Notes: generated from the letters alone by a model not told the origin. Positions 54,969 through 64,000 are shown, counted from the stretch's first letter. The stretch: 64,000 nucleotides of DNA from Caballeronia glathei (GCF_000698595.1 NZ_JFHC01000007.1:62001-126000), one strand, 5' to 3'. Numbers and translations: made by a program.

Positions 54969-55187
54969 ATGCACAAGGTGAAGCTCGAGCATAACGACGA
55001 CACCGCGCTCGACCCTGCCGACCCCGACCTGGTGATGCGCGGTTCGCTCTTCATCGACTGCCACGAGGCCGGCTGGTGGGAAGCGCGCCACGACGGCACG
55101 TGGATGGCTCATCTCTGGCACGCGGGGCACGACATCGTCGAAGCGAGCAGGGAGCGGCTCATCGAGCACCTCGCGCGCGACGCCTAG
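54969..55187 (+). CDS. Small acidic hypothetical protein
   Basis: A 72-aa protein with no known domain: an acidic N-terminus ([15 protein letters not shown]), a compact segment [33 protein letters not shown] rich in Trp and His, and a short helix. Native codon bias and a good position 66 bases after the peptidase gene support expression. Function unknown. Confidence 0.6.
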   Translation: MHKVKLEHNDDTALDPADPDLVMRGSLFIDCHEAGWWEARHDGTWMAHLWHAGHDIVEASRERLIEHLARDA

Positions 55188-55215
55188 TCTTTTCATTTCA
55201 CTCTCAACCTCGTAC

Positions 55216-55596
55216 ATGTATCTGTCGATCATCGCCGTCGGTCTCGGCGGCGCGCTCGGCTCCCTGCTTCGCTGGGTGCTCGGGCTGCGCCTCAATGCCC
55301 TCTTTCCGAATCTGCCGCTCGGCACGCTCGCGTCCAACGTGATCGCGGGCTATGTGATCGGCGTCGCCGTCGCGTGGTTCGCGCGCATGCCGGACGTGCC
55401 GATCGAATGGCGGCTCTTCGTGATCACCGGGCTGATGGGCGGCCTGTCCACGTTCTCCAGCTTCTCGGCGGAAGTGGTGTCGCACCTTCAGGAAGGGCGT
55501 CTCGGCTGGGCCGCGGGCGAGATCGCGATTCACGTGTCGGCTTCGATCGTCATGACCATTCTCGGCATCGCGACGGTCTCGCTCGCCACGCGCTGA
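55216..55596 (+). CDS. crcB: CrcB/Fluc fluoride channel
   Basis: A 126-aa four-helix membrane protein forming dual-topology dimers that export fluoride. Conserved residues: [10 protein letters not shown], Asn41 in ASNVIAGY, and the phenylalanine box with [16 protein letters not shown] (Phe80, Phe83). No fluoride riboswitch was seen in the 28-base leader. Confidence 0.93.
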   Translation: MYLSIIAVGLGGALGSLLRWVLGLRLNALFPNLPLGTLASNVIAGYVIGVAVAWFARMPDVPIEWRLFVITGLMGGLSTFSSFSAEVVSHLQEGRLGWAAGEIAIHVSASIVMTILGIATVSLATR

Positions 55597-55734
55597 CGTT
55601 CACCCTGACGAACGAGCCGCGGTCACGTTCTGTTACGCCTCGCGGCGCGCGCTTACATTTTCTCGACGTTTCGGCGCGCCTGCTCTGGTAGATTGCTGCT
55701 CCGCGCGCGCGGCGCGCGCAGTACGGCATCGCAA

Positions 55735-58008
55735 ATGAAACTGACCAGGCTTTTCCTGAAGGGCGCCGGCATCATCCTCGCGCTCTTCATCGCAATCGTC
55801 GCGGCGGCGACGGTCTATTTCGTCAACTTCGACTGGAACCGCGCGCGGCCGCTGATCGGCGAGAAGGTGAGCGCGGCGATCGGCCGGCCGTTCGCGATCG
55901 AGGGCGATCTCACGCTCGGCTGGCGCCGGCCGCTGGCCGAAGAGACCGGCTGGCGCACCTGGATTCCATGGCCGCGCCTCACCGCGACGCGCATCACGGT
56001 CGGCAACCCGGCGTGGGCGAAGGACCCGCACTTCGCGACGCTCGAGCGCATCGACTTCGAGGTCGCGGTGCTGCCGCTCCTCGCGCACGACATCGTCATC
56101 CCCGCCATCCATCTCGCCAATCCCGCCGTCGATCTCGAACGCATGCGCGACGGCCGCAACAACTGGACCTTCGCGCTGCCCGAATCGAAGGAGCCTTCGG
56201 AGTGGAAGCTGAAGCTCGACCGGATCGCGTTCGACAAGGGCACCGTGTCCTTGCGCGATGAGCAGAACGACGCGCGCGCGAAAGTCAGCATCGATACGCT
56301 CGGCCAGCCGATTCCGATCGGCGAAGTCATGAAGCAGCAGGAAGAGGCGTCGATGCAGGCGTCGGCGAAGGTGGTCGGCAAGGGCGCGGCGAACAAGCTC
56401 GCGAAGCAGGTCGATGCGGCGTCCGGAGCCGCCGCGGCTTCGGCTGCGGCCGCTGTGTCCTCGCCAGCTTCGTCGCCGGCTTCGTCGCCCGCAGCGGCAG
56501 GCGCGAAGAGCGGTCCGGCCTACGCGATCGGCTGGAGCGTCGAGGGCAAGTACAGGCGCACGGCGATTTCGGGCCGCGGCAAGCTCGGCGGCGTGCTCGC
56601 CTTGCAGGACGCGACGCAGCCGTTTCCCGTGCAGGCCGATGTGAAGATCGGCGACACGCGCATCGCGGTGGTCGGCACGCTCACGGACCCCGCGCATCTC
56701 GCCGCGCTCGATGTCCGGCTGTGGCTGCAGGGCGTGAGCATGGACCATCTGTACGCGGTGACGGGCGTGACGCTGCCCGAGACGCCGCCGTACGCGACGG
56801 CGGGCCGCCTCGTCGGCCAGATGCGCCAGCAGGTCTTCAGGTACGAGCGCTTCACGGGACGTGTAGGTCAGAGCGACCTGAACGGCACGCTCGTCTACGA
56901 AGGCGCGCGGGCGGGCGGCCGTGCCCGACCGCGGCTCTCGGGTGATCTCGTGTCGAATCTGCTGCAGTTTTCCGATCTCGCGCCGATCGTCGGCGCCGAT
57001 TCGAAGGCGAGCCAGGCGAAGCGCGGCGAAGTGAGCAAACAGCCGCCGGAGCGCGTGCTGCCCGTCGACGAGTTCAAGACCGACCGCTGGCGTTCCATCG
57101 ATGCCGATGTGAAGTTCACCGGCCGCCGCATCGTGAAGGACAAGGACCTGCCGATCAGCGACCTGTACACGCACGTGGTGATGAACGACGGCGTGCTCTC
57201 GCTCGAACCGCTCAAGTTCGGCGTGGCGGGCGGCACGTTCGCATCGACGATTCATCTCGACGGCAGCCGTCAGCCGCTAAAGGGCCGTTTCACGGTGTCG
57301 GCGCGGCACCTGAAGCTCAAGCAGCTGTTCCCGGACGTGAAGACCATGCAGTCGGCGCTCGGAGAGGTGAACGGCGACGCGTCGCTTGCCGCCACCGGCA
57401 ACTCGCCGGCCGCGCTTGCCGCGACTTCCAGCGGCGAGGTGAAGGCCGTCGTGACGGACGGCACGCTCAGCCGCTTCCTGATGGAAGCGGCCGGGCTGAA
57501 TGTGGCGAACGTCGTGATCGAGAAGATGTACGGCAATCGCGACGTGAAGATCAACTGCGGCGCGGCCGATCTGATTGCGACCAACGGCACGCTGACGCCG
57601 AAGGTGTTCGCCCTCGATACCGACGACGCTTTCATCGACGTCGGCGGCACGGTCGATCTTCGCAGCGAGCGGCTCGACCTGAAGGTCCGTCCGCACACGA
57701 AGGGCGTGCGCCTTTTCTCGCTGCGCTCGCCGCTTTACGTCAAGGGCACGTTCAAGTTCCCGGATGCGGGCGTCGAGGTCATGCCGATGGTGCTGCGCGG
57801 CGGGGCCGCCGTCGCGCTCGGGCTCATCAATCCGTTCGCGGCGCTGATTCCGTTCATGCAGCCGAGCTCGGGGCAGTCCATGTCGTGCGACGAGTTGCTG
57901 AACCGCAAGCCGAAGGCGGCCGTCCAGCCCGTGAAGGCGTCGGCGAGCGGCGCGATAGCTGCGCCCGCACCCGCGCCGTTGCAGGGCGCCGAGCGGATGC
58001 AGCCGTGA
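55735..58008 (+). CDS. AsmA-family protein
   Basis: A 757-aa protein with an N-terminal transmembrane helix (about 8-30) and a long periplasmic beta-rich region of AsmA type (VSAAIGRPFAIEGDLTLGW at the start; LKLKQLFPDVKTMQSALGEVNGDASLAATG and a C-terminal AsmA_2 region). Family members form bridge-like lipid-transfer structures between the membranes. A low-complexity Ala/Ser/Pro linker (about 225-260, repeated SSPA) interrupts the domain. ATG 55735 is chosen as it opens KLTRLFLKGAGIILALF, with an in-frame ATG upstream in non-conserved sequence. Confidence 0.87.
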   Translation: MKLTRLFLKGAGIILALFIAIVAAATVYFVNFDWNRARPLIGEKVSAAIGRPFAIEGDLTLGWRRPLAEETGWRTWIPWPRLTATRITVGNPAWAKDPHFATLERIDFEVAVLPLLAHDIVIPAIHLANPAVDLERMRDGRNNWTFALPESKEPSEWKLKLDRIAFDKGTVSLRDEQNDARAKVSIDTLGQPIPIGEVMKQQEEASMQASAKVVGKGAANKLAKQVDAASGAAAASAAAAVSSPASSPASSPAAAGAKSGPAYAIGWSVEGKYRRTAISGRGKLGGVLALQDATQPFPVQADVKIGDTRIAVVGTLTDPAHLAALDVRLWLQGVSMDHLYAVTGVTLPETPPYATAGRLVGQMRQQVFRYERFTGRVGQSDLNGTLVYEGARAGGRARPRLSGDLVSNLLQFSDLAPIVGADSKASQAKRGEVSKQPPERVLPVDEFKTDRWRSIDADVKFTGRRIVKDKDLPISDLYTHVVMNDGVLSLEPLKFGVAGGTFASTIHLDGSRQPLKGRFTVSARHLKLKQLFPDVKTMQSALGEVNGDASLAATGNSPAALAATSSGEVKAVVTDGTLSRFLMEAAGLNVANVVIEKMYGNRDVKINCGAADLIATNGTLTPKVFALDTDDAFIDVGGTVDLRSERLDLKVRPHTKGVRLFSLRSPLYVKGTFKFPDAGVEVMPMVLRGGAAVALGLINPFAALIPFMQPSSGQSMSCDELLNRKPKAAVQPVKASASGAIAAPAPAPLQGAERMQP

Positions 58009-58018
58009 CGCGGTGCCT

Positions 58019-59416
58019 TCACTGCGCGGCTGATTGAGCGAACAGCACGCTGACGATCAGCCCGCCGCCGGGCGCATCGTCGAGCGAGACGCGTGCATGA
58101 TGCAGCCGCGCGATCTCGCGCACGATCGCGAGCCCGAGCCCGCTGCCCTCGACGTTCTGCGTCGCCGAGCTGCGATAGAAGCGCTCGAACACTGCCTCGC
58201 GCTCCTGCGGCGCGATGCCCGGGCCGTTGTCGATCACCTGCAGCAGCGCGCCTTCCGGAGGCGTTGCCACGCGCACCGTGATCATTGATCCGTCGCCCGC
58301 ATAGCGGATCGCGTTGTCGATGAGGTTGCCGCACAGCTCGGCAAGCAGCTCGCGCTGCCCGCGCACGTGCACGCGCGCCTCCTCCTCGAAGCCGAGATCG
58401 ATGCCGCGTGAGCGCGCGACCGGCGACCAGTCGAGCGTCACGCTGCGCGCGATTTTTTCGAGCGCGAGTGTTTCCAGTTTCACGACATGCCCGCTGTCCG
58501 CATCGAGCCGCGCGAGCGACAGCAGTTGCTGCACGCTCTTGCCCGCCTGCCGCACCGCGCCGTGCAGGCGCTTCAGATGCAGGCTCGCGCGCTCGTCGCG
58601 CGTCTCGCGCAGCGCGAGCTCCGACTCCGCCTGTATCACGGCAAGCGGCGTCTTCAGCTGATGCGCGGCGTCGGTGAAGAAGCGCCGCCGCGACTCCTGC
58701 ATGCTTCGCAGCCGCGCGATGTACTGATTGATCGATTCGACGAGCGGCTCGACCTCGCTCGGCAGGCCGGCCTTGTCGAGCGGCGCGGGGTCGTCGTCGG
58801 CGCGGGCCGCGACTTTCGCCGAGAGCCGGTTGAGCGGGCGCAGCCCGCGCCCCACGCCGAGCCACACGATGGCGAGCGCCAGCACGATCAGGAGGCCCTC
58901 CTGCAGCAGCGAGCCGGTCAGGATCTCGCGCGCGAGCGCCTGGCGCGGCTCGATCGTCTCACCGACCATGATCCATGCGACGCGCGTCTGCGCGCTCGGC
59001 ACGTCGTGAACCGGCAGTCTCAGCATACCCATGCGCAACTCCTGTCCGCGAAAGGTCGCGTCGTAGAAACGCGTTTCGTAGGGCGCGGGCACCGCGTGCC
59101 CGGGCGGCGGGGGCAGGTCCGCGTAGCCCGTGACCGCGCGGCCGTTCTCTTCGCGGATCAGGTAGTAGATGCGCCCGCCGACATCCGACTCGAACATCTC
59201 GAGCGCGAGATATGGCAGATCGACTTCGATCTGGCCGTTGTGCAGGCTCGTGCCTTCACGAATCGATTTCAGCGAGAACGCGAGCGAGCGGTCGAACGCG
59301 ACATGCGCCGCGCTCATCGCGCGATGGTAGGTCAGCCACGAATCGAGCGCGAGCAGGCCGACGAGGGGCAGGAGGAGCCATAGCGAGACCTGCCGCCGCA
59401 GGTTCGGCTTGGGCAT
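58019..59416 (-). CDS. Sensor histidine kinase, TctE-like
   Basis: A 465-aa inner-membrane kinase. Two transmembrane helices (about 10-28 and 170-190) flank a periplasmic sensor domain of 2CSK_N type. HAMP-like linker, then H-box FFTDAAHQLKTPLAV with phosphorylated His252, N-box NLIDNAIRYAG, G1 VIDNGPGIAP and G2 GSGLGLAIV. It is expressed with the response regulator gene immediately upstream (one-base gap). TctE senses tricarboxylates, but here the nearby importer is of another family, so the signal is open. Confidence 0.9.
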   Translation of the reverse strand: MPKPNLRRQVSLWLLLPLVGLLALDSWLTYHRAMSAAHVAFDRSLAFSLKSIREGTSLHNGQIEVDLPYLALEMFESDVGGRIYYLIREENGRAVTGYADLPPPPGHAVPAPYETRFYDATFRGQELRMGMLRLPVHDVPSAQTRVAWIMVGETIEPRQALAREILTGSLLQEGLLIVLALAIVWLGVGRGLRPLNRLSAKVAARADDDPAPLDKAGLPSEVEPLVESINQYIARLRSMQESRRRFFTDAAHQLKTPLAVIQAESELALRETRDERASLHLKRLHGAVRQAGKSVQQLLSLARLDADSGHVVKLETLALEKIARSVTLDWSPVARSRGIDLGFEEEARVHVRGQRELLAELCGNLIDNAIRYAGDGSMITVRVATPPEGALLQVIDNGPGIAPQEREAVFERFYRSSATQNVEGSGLGLAIVREIARLHHARVSLDDAPGGGLIVSVLFAQSAAQ

Positions 59417-60103
59417 TTACGCTTGCGACGCGGGCGGCGTCTTCGCTTCGAGCAGGTAGCCGAGGCCGCGCAGCGTGACGATGGCGGCCGTGCTCTTTTC
59501 CAGCTTCTTTCTCAGCCGGTGCACATAGATTTCGATTGCATCCGGATTCACGGATTCGTCGATGCCGAAAATCTTCTCCGACAGCGTCTCCTTGTTGATC
59601 GCGCGGCCGTTGCGCAGGATCAGCACTTCGAGCACCGCGCGCTCGCGCGGCGTCAGCGCGAGCGGCTCGCCATCGAGGCGAAAGCTGCGATCGACGCTGT
59701 CGTACGCGAGCGGCCCGCATTCCATGCGCGTGCCCTCATGGCCGTGGCTGCGGCGAATCAGCGCGCGGGCGCGGGCTTCGAGTTCGGTCAGCTCGAATGG
59801 TTTCGCGAGGTAGTCGTCGGCGCCGAGGTCGAGGCCCTTCACGCGGTCCTCCACCGATCCGTGCGCGGTCAGGATCAGCACGGGCACCGGGTTGCGGCGC
59901 TGCCGCAGGCGCCTCAGCACTTCGAGGCCGTCGAGCTTCGGCAGGCCCAGATCGAGGATCACGAGCGCGTAGTCCTGGGTGCGCAGCACGTGGTCGGCGG
60001 CCTCGCCGTCATGCATGCAGTCGACGGCGAAGCGGGCGTGCGTGAGCGCGTCCGTCAGTGAGTTTGCGAGGGTGGGATTGTCTTCGACTAGCAGGACGCG
60101 CAT
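59417..60103 (-). CDS. OmpR-family response regulator, TctD-like
   Basis: A 228-aa regulator. Receiver domain with acidic pocket (VEDNP), phosphorylated Asp51 (LVILDLGLP), Thr and Lys switch residues (LTAHG, LAKPFE), and a C-terminal winged helix with LTPRERAVLEVLILRNGRAI and VNPDAIEIYVHRLRKKL. Pairs with the kinase encoded next. Divergent from the importer operon beginning at 60249, which it probably activates. Confidence 0.92.
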   Translation of the reverse strand: MRVLLVEDNPTLANSLTDALTHARFAVDCMHDGEAADHVLRTQDYALVILDLGLPKLDGLEVLRRLRQRRNPVPVLILTAHGSVEDRVKGLDLGADDYLAKPFELTELEARARALIRRSHGHEGTRMECGPLAYDSVDRSFRLDGEPLALTPRERAVLEVLILRNGRAINKETLSEKIFGIDESVNPDAIEIYVHRLRKKLEKSTAAIVTLRGLGYLLEAKTPPASQA

Positions 60104-60146
60104 GACGGTGACTTAGGGAAATCCATGAGGGCAAATGGCCTATTGT

Positions 60147-60161
60147 GGCCGAATTACGGCC
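60147..60161. promoter_or_regulatory. Palindrome between the two-component genes and the importer operon
   Basis: GGCCG-AATTA-CGGCC, with an additional TGGCC half upstream at 60136-60140. It lies in the 145-base divergent control region, about 88 bases before the binding-protein start, suitable for an OmpR-type activator site, though those usually bind direct repeats. Confidence 0.4.
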
Positions 60162-60248
60162 GGGAATGAAAGCGGGCTGAAAGTGCTCGCGCCTTAACAT
60201 GCGCCCACTCGACACGATAAACATTACAAGCGAATTCTGGAGGAAGAC

Positions 60249-61343
60249 ATGAAGAATTTGAAGCTGCGCCTGGGTCTCGCCGGTGCCGTCCTGCTTTCTG
60301 CGCATGCCGCGTTCGCGCAGGTGCCTGCGGGTTATCCCGGGGGGTATCAGGCCGTCATCGACGCAGCGAAGAAGGAAGGCAAGGTGCTCGTCTATTCGGT
60401 CACGGATACGGCGCTCGTGCGGCCGCTCATCAAGGACTTCGAGTCGCTCTACGGCGTGAAGGTCGAGTACAACGACATGAATAGCACCGAGCTCTATAAC
60501 CGGTTCATCAGCGAGAACGCGGCAAGCAGCACGAGCGCCGACGTGCTGTGGAGCTCGGCGATGGACCTGCAGGTCAAGCTCGTCAACGACGGCCTGATGG
60601 CGAACTACGAATCGCCGGAATCGGCGCATCTGCCGCAATGGGCGCAGTACCAGAAGCAGGCCTACGGCACGACCTACGAGCCGCTTGCGATCGTCTACAA
60701 CAAGCGCCTCATTCCCGCCGGTGACGTGCCGCAGACGCGCGCCGACCTCATCAAGCTGCTGCAGACGCAGGCCGCGAAGTTCAAGGGCAAGGTCACGACC
60801 TACGACATCGAGAAATCGGGCGTGGGCTTCAACTACCTGACGCAGGATGCGCGCGTGAATCCGCAAGTCACGTGGCAACTGGTGGGCGCGATCGGCGCGA
60901 CGAACCCGAAGCTGCAGTCGAGCACGGGCGCGATGATGGAGCGCATTTCGTCGGGCGAGAACCTGATCGGCTACAACATCCTCGGCTCGTATGCGTTCGC
61001 GAAGGCGAAGAAGGACCCGTCGATCGGTTACGTCTATCCGAAGGATTACACGCTGGTGGTGAGCCGCCTCGTGACGATCTCGAAGAAGGCGAAGAACCCG
61101 AACGCGGCGAAGCTGTGGGTGGATTATCTGCTATCCAAACGCGGCCAGACGCTGCTCGCGAACCAGGCCGACCTGTTCTCGATCCGCGCGGACGTCGAAG
61201 GCGAAACGTCGATGGCGGGTCTTACGAAGCAGCTCGGCGACTCGCTCAAGCCGATTCCGATCGGCACGGGCCTGCTCGTCTATCTCGACCAGTCGAAGCG
61301 CCTCGAATTCCTCAAGCAGTGGCAGCAGGCCATCAAGCGCTGA
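60249..61343 (+). CDS. ABC importer substrate-binding protein, Fe(III)/hexose-phosphate type
   Basis: A 364-aa periplasmic family-1 binding protein of the FbpA/AfuA group. Signal peptide 1-23 (ends HAAFAQ). EGKVLVYSVTDTALVRPLIKDFESLYGVKVEY starts the first lobe. Tyr pairs that bind iron in FbpA are not evident, so an organic phosphate or phosphonate as in AfuA is a reasonable alternative. GGAGGAAG lies before the ATG. An intercistronic hairpin (CCCGCG/CGCGGG, 61355-61372) follows. Confidence 0.85.
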   Translation: MKNLKLRLGLAGAVLLSAHAAFAQVPAGYPGGYQAVIDAAKKEGKVLVYSVTDTALVRPLIKDFESLYGVKVEYNDMNSTELYNRFISENAASSTSADVLWSSAMDLQVKLVNDGLMANYESPESAHLPQWAQYQKQAYGTTYEPLAIVYNKRLIPAGDVPQTRADLIKLLQTQAAKFKGKVTTYDIEKSGVGFNYLTQDARVNPQVTWQLVGAIGATNPKLQSSTGAMMERISSGENLIGYNILGSYAFAKAKKDPSIGYVYPKDYTLVVSRLVTISKKAKNPNAAKLWVDYLLSKRGQTLLANQADLFSIRADVEGETSMAGLTKQLGDSLKPIPIGTGLLVYLDQSKRLEFLKQWQQAIKR

Positions 61344-61354
61344 TCTTCACGAAG

Positions 61355-61372
61355 CCCGCGCATTGACGCGGG
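61355..61372 (+). other. Intercistronic hairpin after the binding-protein gene
   Basis: Stem CCCGCG/CGCGGG, loop CATTGA, no T-run. Probably stabilises the binding-protein transcript relative to the permease part of the operon. Confidence 0.5.
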
Positions 61373-61420
61373 TCCTCCGTTCATTCACTCGATGCGCCGG
61401 CAAGGCGCAGGGGGACACTC

Positions 61421-63187
61421 ATGCTGAGTTCAAGCACAAACGACCCGCGCGCGGTCCTGTCGGCGAACGGTGAGGGCAAGGTGCCGAAGCTGCCCGAAGG
61501 CGGCTGGCGCGGGCTCGCCGCCATGTTCCGCTGGATCGTGATCGCGGTGCTGACCGTCGCGGTGCTGCTGCCGCTCTCGTTCATCGTCTTCCAGAGCCTG
61601 CTGAACGCGCCTTTCTTCGATGCCAACAAGACGCTCGGCATCGCGGGCTTTCGCTTTATCTTCGAGGACCCCGACTTCTGGTCGGCGGTGAAGAACTCGT
61701 TCATCATCGCGGGCGGGATGCTGTTCATCTCGATCCCGCTCGGCGGCATCCTCGCGTTCCTGATGGTGCGCACCGATCTGCCGGGCCGCCGCTGGCTGGA
61801 ACCGCTGCTGCTCACGCCGGTGTTCGTTTCGCCGATGGTCCTCGCGTTCGGCTATGTCGTGGCGGCCGGTCCGGTCGGCTTCTATTCGGTGTGGTTCAAG
61901 GCGCTTACCGGCGCCGAGAGCGCGCCGTGGTCGATCTATTCCATCCTCGCGATCACGATCATCGTCGGCCTCACGCATGTGCCGCACGTGTACCTGTATT
62001 CGTCGGCGGCGCTGCGCAATCTCGGCTCCGATGTCGAGGAAGCGGCGCGCGTCGCCGGTGCGCGGCCGTTTCGCGTCGCCCTCGACGTGAGCCTGCCGAT
62101 GACCATGCCCGCGCTGCTGTTCGCGGGCGTGCTGGTGTTCTTCCTCGGCTTCGAGGTGTTCGGCCTGCCCCTCGTGCTCGGCGACCCGGAAGGCCACCTC
62201 GTGCTCGCCACGTACCTGTACAAGCTCACCAACAAGCTCGGCGTGCCCTCGTATCACCTGATGGCGGCAGTCGCGGTGTGCATCATCGCGATCACGTTCC
62301 CGCTCGTGCTGCTGCAGCGGCGCCTGCTGAGAAGCGCGAGCAAGTTCGTCACCGTGAAGGGCAAGGCCGGGCGCCAGACGGTGCTGCCGCTCGGCGCGTG
62401 GCGCTGGGTCGCGCTCGCGATCGTCGCGCTGTGGCTCTTCCTGACGGTCTTCGTGCCGCTCTCGGGCATCGTGCTGCGCGCGTTCGTGTCGAACTGGGGC
62501 GAGGGCGTCGCGCTCTCCGAAGCGTTGACGGTCGCCAATTTCGTCGAGCTTTTCGAGCAGGACAACCTCGTGCGCGCGATCTTCAATACGCTCGGCATCG
62601 GCGTGATCGGCGGGGCGCTTGCGGTGGGCTTCTATTCGCTCGTCGCGTTCGCGGGGCACCGCCGCAACGACTGGGCGACGAAGCTGCTCGACTATCTGGT
62701 GCTGCTGCCGCGTGCCGTGCCCGGCCTGCTCGCGGGTCTCGCTTTTCTCTGGATCTTCCTGTTCGTTCCCGGCATCAAGGAACTCAAGAACTCGATGTGG
62801 AGCATCTGGATCGCGTACACGGTCGTGTGGCTTGCCTACGGCATGCGCCTGATCCAGAGCGCGCTGCTGCAGGTCGGGCCGGAACTGGAGGAGGCGGGTC
62901 GCAGCGTGGGCGGCACGCGCGCCCGCGTGAGCCTCGACGTGACGCTTCCGCTCGTGCGCTTCGGCCTGCTCGCCGCGTGGCTGCTGATCTTCATGATCTT
63001 CGAGCGCGAATATTCGACGGCGGTCTACCTGCTTTCCCCCGGCACCGAGGTGATCGGCGCGCTGCTCGTCTCGCTGTGGGCGACGGGCGCGGTCGATCAG
63101 GTCGCGGCGCTTTCAGTCATCAACATCGCGATGGTCGGCGCAGGACTCGCCGTGGCATTGCGCTTCGGAGTGAAACTTCATGGATAA
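61421..63187 (+). CDS. ABC importer permease, fused FbpB/AfuB type
   Basis: A 588-aa inner-membrane protein with two permease modules of about six helices each, both with an EAA loop: EEAARVAGARPFRVALDVSLP and EEAGRSVGGTRARVSLDVTLP. A single protein therefore forms the whole pore. An extended cytoplasmic N-terminus (about 1-35) precedes the first helix. Its stop overlaps the ATPase start by eight bases. Confidence 0.92.
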   Translation: MLSSSTNDPRAVLSANGEGKVPKLPEGGWRGLAAMFRWIVIAVLTVAVLLPLSFIVFQSLLNAPFFDANKTLGIAGFRFIFEDPDFWSAVKNSFIIAGGMLFISIPLGGILAFLMVRTDLPGRRWLEPLLLTPVFVSPMVLAFGYVVAAGPVGFYSVWFKALTGAESAPWSIYSILAITIIVGLTHVPHVYLYSSAALRNLGSDVEEAARVAGARPFRVALDVSLPMTMPALLFAGVLVFFLGFEVFGLPLVLGDPEGHLVLATYLYKLTNKLGVPSYHLMAAVAVCIIAITFPLVLLQRRLLRSASKFVTVKGKAGRQTVLPLGAWRWVALAIVALWLFLTVFVPLSGIVLRAFVSNWGEGVALSEALTVANFVELFEQDNLVRAIFNTLGIGVIGGALAVGFYSLVAFAGHRRNDWATKLLDYLVLLPRAVPGLLAGLAFLWIFLFVPGIKELKNSMWSIWIAYTVVWLAYGMRLIQSALLQVGPELEEAGRSVGGTRARVSLDVTLPLVRFGLLAAWLLIFMIFEREYSTAVYLLSPGTEVIGALLVSLWATGAVDQVAALSVINIAMVGAGLAVALRFGVKLHG

Positions 63188-64000
63188 GCTCATCGTCGAC
63201 AATCTGTTCCTGAGCTACGGCACCAATCCGATTCTGAAGGGCGTGTCGTTCGAGCTGAACGCGGGCGAGGTGGTGTGCCTGCTCGGCGCGTCGGGCAGCG
63301 GCAAGACCACGCTGCTGCGCGCGGTCGCGGGCCTGGAGCAGCCTTCCGATGGCCGCATCAGCCTCGACAAGCAGGTGTTCTTCGACGGCGCGTCCGGCAT
63401 CGACTGCCCCGTCGAGCAGCGCTCGCTCGGGCTCGTGTTCCAGTCGTATGCGTTGTGGCCGCATCGCACGGTGGCGGATAACGTCGGTTACGGCCTGAAG
63501 CTGCGCAAGGTGTCGGGCGCCGAGCAGAAGCGGCGCGTGCAGAGCGCGCTCGACCAGCTCGGCCTCGGCCATCTTGCGGGGCGCTTTCCGTATCAGCTTT
63601 CCGGCGGCCAGCAGCAGCGCGTGGCGATCGCGCGCGCGCTCGTCTACAACCCGCCCGTGATCCTGCTCGACGAGCCGCTCTCGAACCTGGACGCCAAGCT
63701 GCGCGAGGAAGCGCGCGCGTGGCTGCGCGAGCTGATCGTGTCGCTCGGGCTGTCGGCGCTGTGCGTGACGCACGACCAGACCGAGGCGATGGCGATGTCC
63801 GACCGCATCCTGCTGCTGCGCAACGGCCGCATCGAACAGGAAGGCACGCCCGCCGAGCTTTACGGCGCGCCGCGCTCGCTCTACACGGCGGAGTTCATGG
63901 GCAGCAACAACCGCATCGACGCGAAGGTCGCGCAGGTCGACGGCGAGCGCGTGATGCTCGAAGGCGGCGGCTTCCGGCTCGAAGCGCGCGCGCGCGAAGC
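63180..64000 (+). CDS. ABC importer ATPase, FbpC/PotA type (incomplete at window end)
   Basis: The first 273 residues of an ATPase; the frame is still open at the right edge. Walker A GASGSGKTT, signature LSGGQQQR, Walker B VILLDEPLSNLDAKLREEAR and H-loop VTHDQTEA are intact. The C-terminal part seen begins a TOBE/OB domain (AEFMGSNNRIDAKVAQVDG). ATG 63180 overlaps the permease end. Completes the three-gene importer. Confidence 0.92.
   Translation, partial: MDKLIVDNLFLSYGTNPILKGVSFELNAGEVVCLLGASGSGKTTLLRAVAGLEQPSDGRISLDKQVFFDGASGIDCPVEQRSLGLVFQSYALWPHRTVADNVGYGLKLRKVSGAEQKRRVQSALDQLGLGHLAGRFPYQLSGGQQQRVAIARALVYNPPVILLDEPLSNLDAKLREEARAWLRELIVSLGLSALCVTHDQTEAMAMSDRILLLRNGRIEQEGTPAELYGAPRSLYTAEFMGSNNRIDAKVAQVDGERVMLEGGGFRLEARARE

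Noticed and set aside
55188..55215. Fluoride riboswitch upstream of crcB
   Set aside because: The leader is only 28 bases and the conserved riboswitch core is not present there or at the end of the preceding gene.

Overview
The window is a high-GC, chromosome-like segment whose gene content, strong G/C third-codon-position bias and lineage-typical small proteins (a DUF3331-type protein, an FPASDP-motif protein, a CspA protein followed by a 74-aa partner) point to a Burkholderiaceae beta-proteobacterium, most likely Burkholderia, Paraburkholderia or Caballeronia. This placement is an inference from protein resemblance; no rRNA or tRNA gene was seen. There is no CRISPR array, transposase, integrase or phage gene. 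The only repeat-dense stretch is a roughly 0.9-kb intergenic element inside a glycerol-transport operon. The last gene runs off the right edge.

Layout. 0.2-3.4 kb: an OprD-type porin, then an OxlT-type (oxalate/formate antiporter) MFS carrier behind its own promoter/operator. 4.1-11 kb: a glycerol ABC importer operon of the GlpSTPQUV type (two unlike ATPases, two permeases, a small DUF2160 membrane protein and a large binding protein), split before the binding-protein gene by a long inverted repeat. 11.2-15.3 kb, minus strand: a secreted small protein, then NnrS, a secreted cupin, an AhpD-like protein and flavohemoglobin Hmp, with Hmp divergent from the NO-sensing activator NorR (15.5-17.1 kb). 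17.3-22.6 kb: a compact respiratory module of a diheme cytochrome c4, an alcohol-dehydrogenase-type triheme cytochrome, a single-helix CoxIIa-like peptide, CuA subunit II, ba3-type subunit I and a membrane-anchored diheme cytochrome. 22.7 kb: a thioredoxin-reductase-like ferredoxin-NADP reductase.

23.8-27.8 kb, minus strand: a TauD/TfdA dioxygenase gene followed by an SBP/ATPase/permease importer of the sulfonate-nitrate class. 28.1-35.5 kb: mostly small conserved or hypothetical genes, an extensin-like protein, a GlxA-type regulator, a PLP-dependent serine/threonine dehydratase, a cold-shock gene with a recognisable promoter and long leader, a 9-bp minisatellite and a GFA-family protein. 35.5-45.5 kb: a zinc alcohol dehydrogenase divergent from a sirtuin, a class V aminotransferase, a YbdG-like mechanosensitive channel, a FUSC-family efflux protein, an aldo/keto reductase, and an SDR gene divergent from a MarR regulator.

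45.7-54.9 kb: one tightly spaced operon of RpiR regulator, isoaspartyl peptidase, a four-gene Gsi/Dpp-type peptide importer, a DmpA-type aminopeptidase and a DppA-type D-aminopeptidase. It looks dedicated to importing and hydrolysing peptides with unusual (isoaspartyl or D-) linkages. 55-58 kb: a small acidic protein, CrcB/Fluc and an AsmA-family protein. 58-64 kb: a TctD/TctE-like two-component system divergent from a three-gene Fe(III)/hexose-phosphate-type importer. The most coherent system of interest is the NO-detoxification block abutting the ba3 oxidase block, followed by the D-/isoaspartyl-peptide operon and the asymmetric ATPase pair of the glycerol importer.
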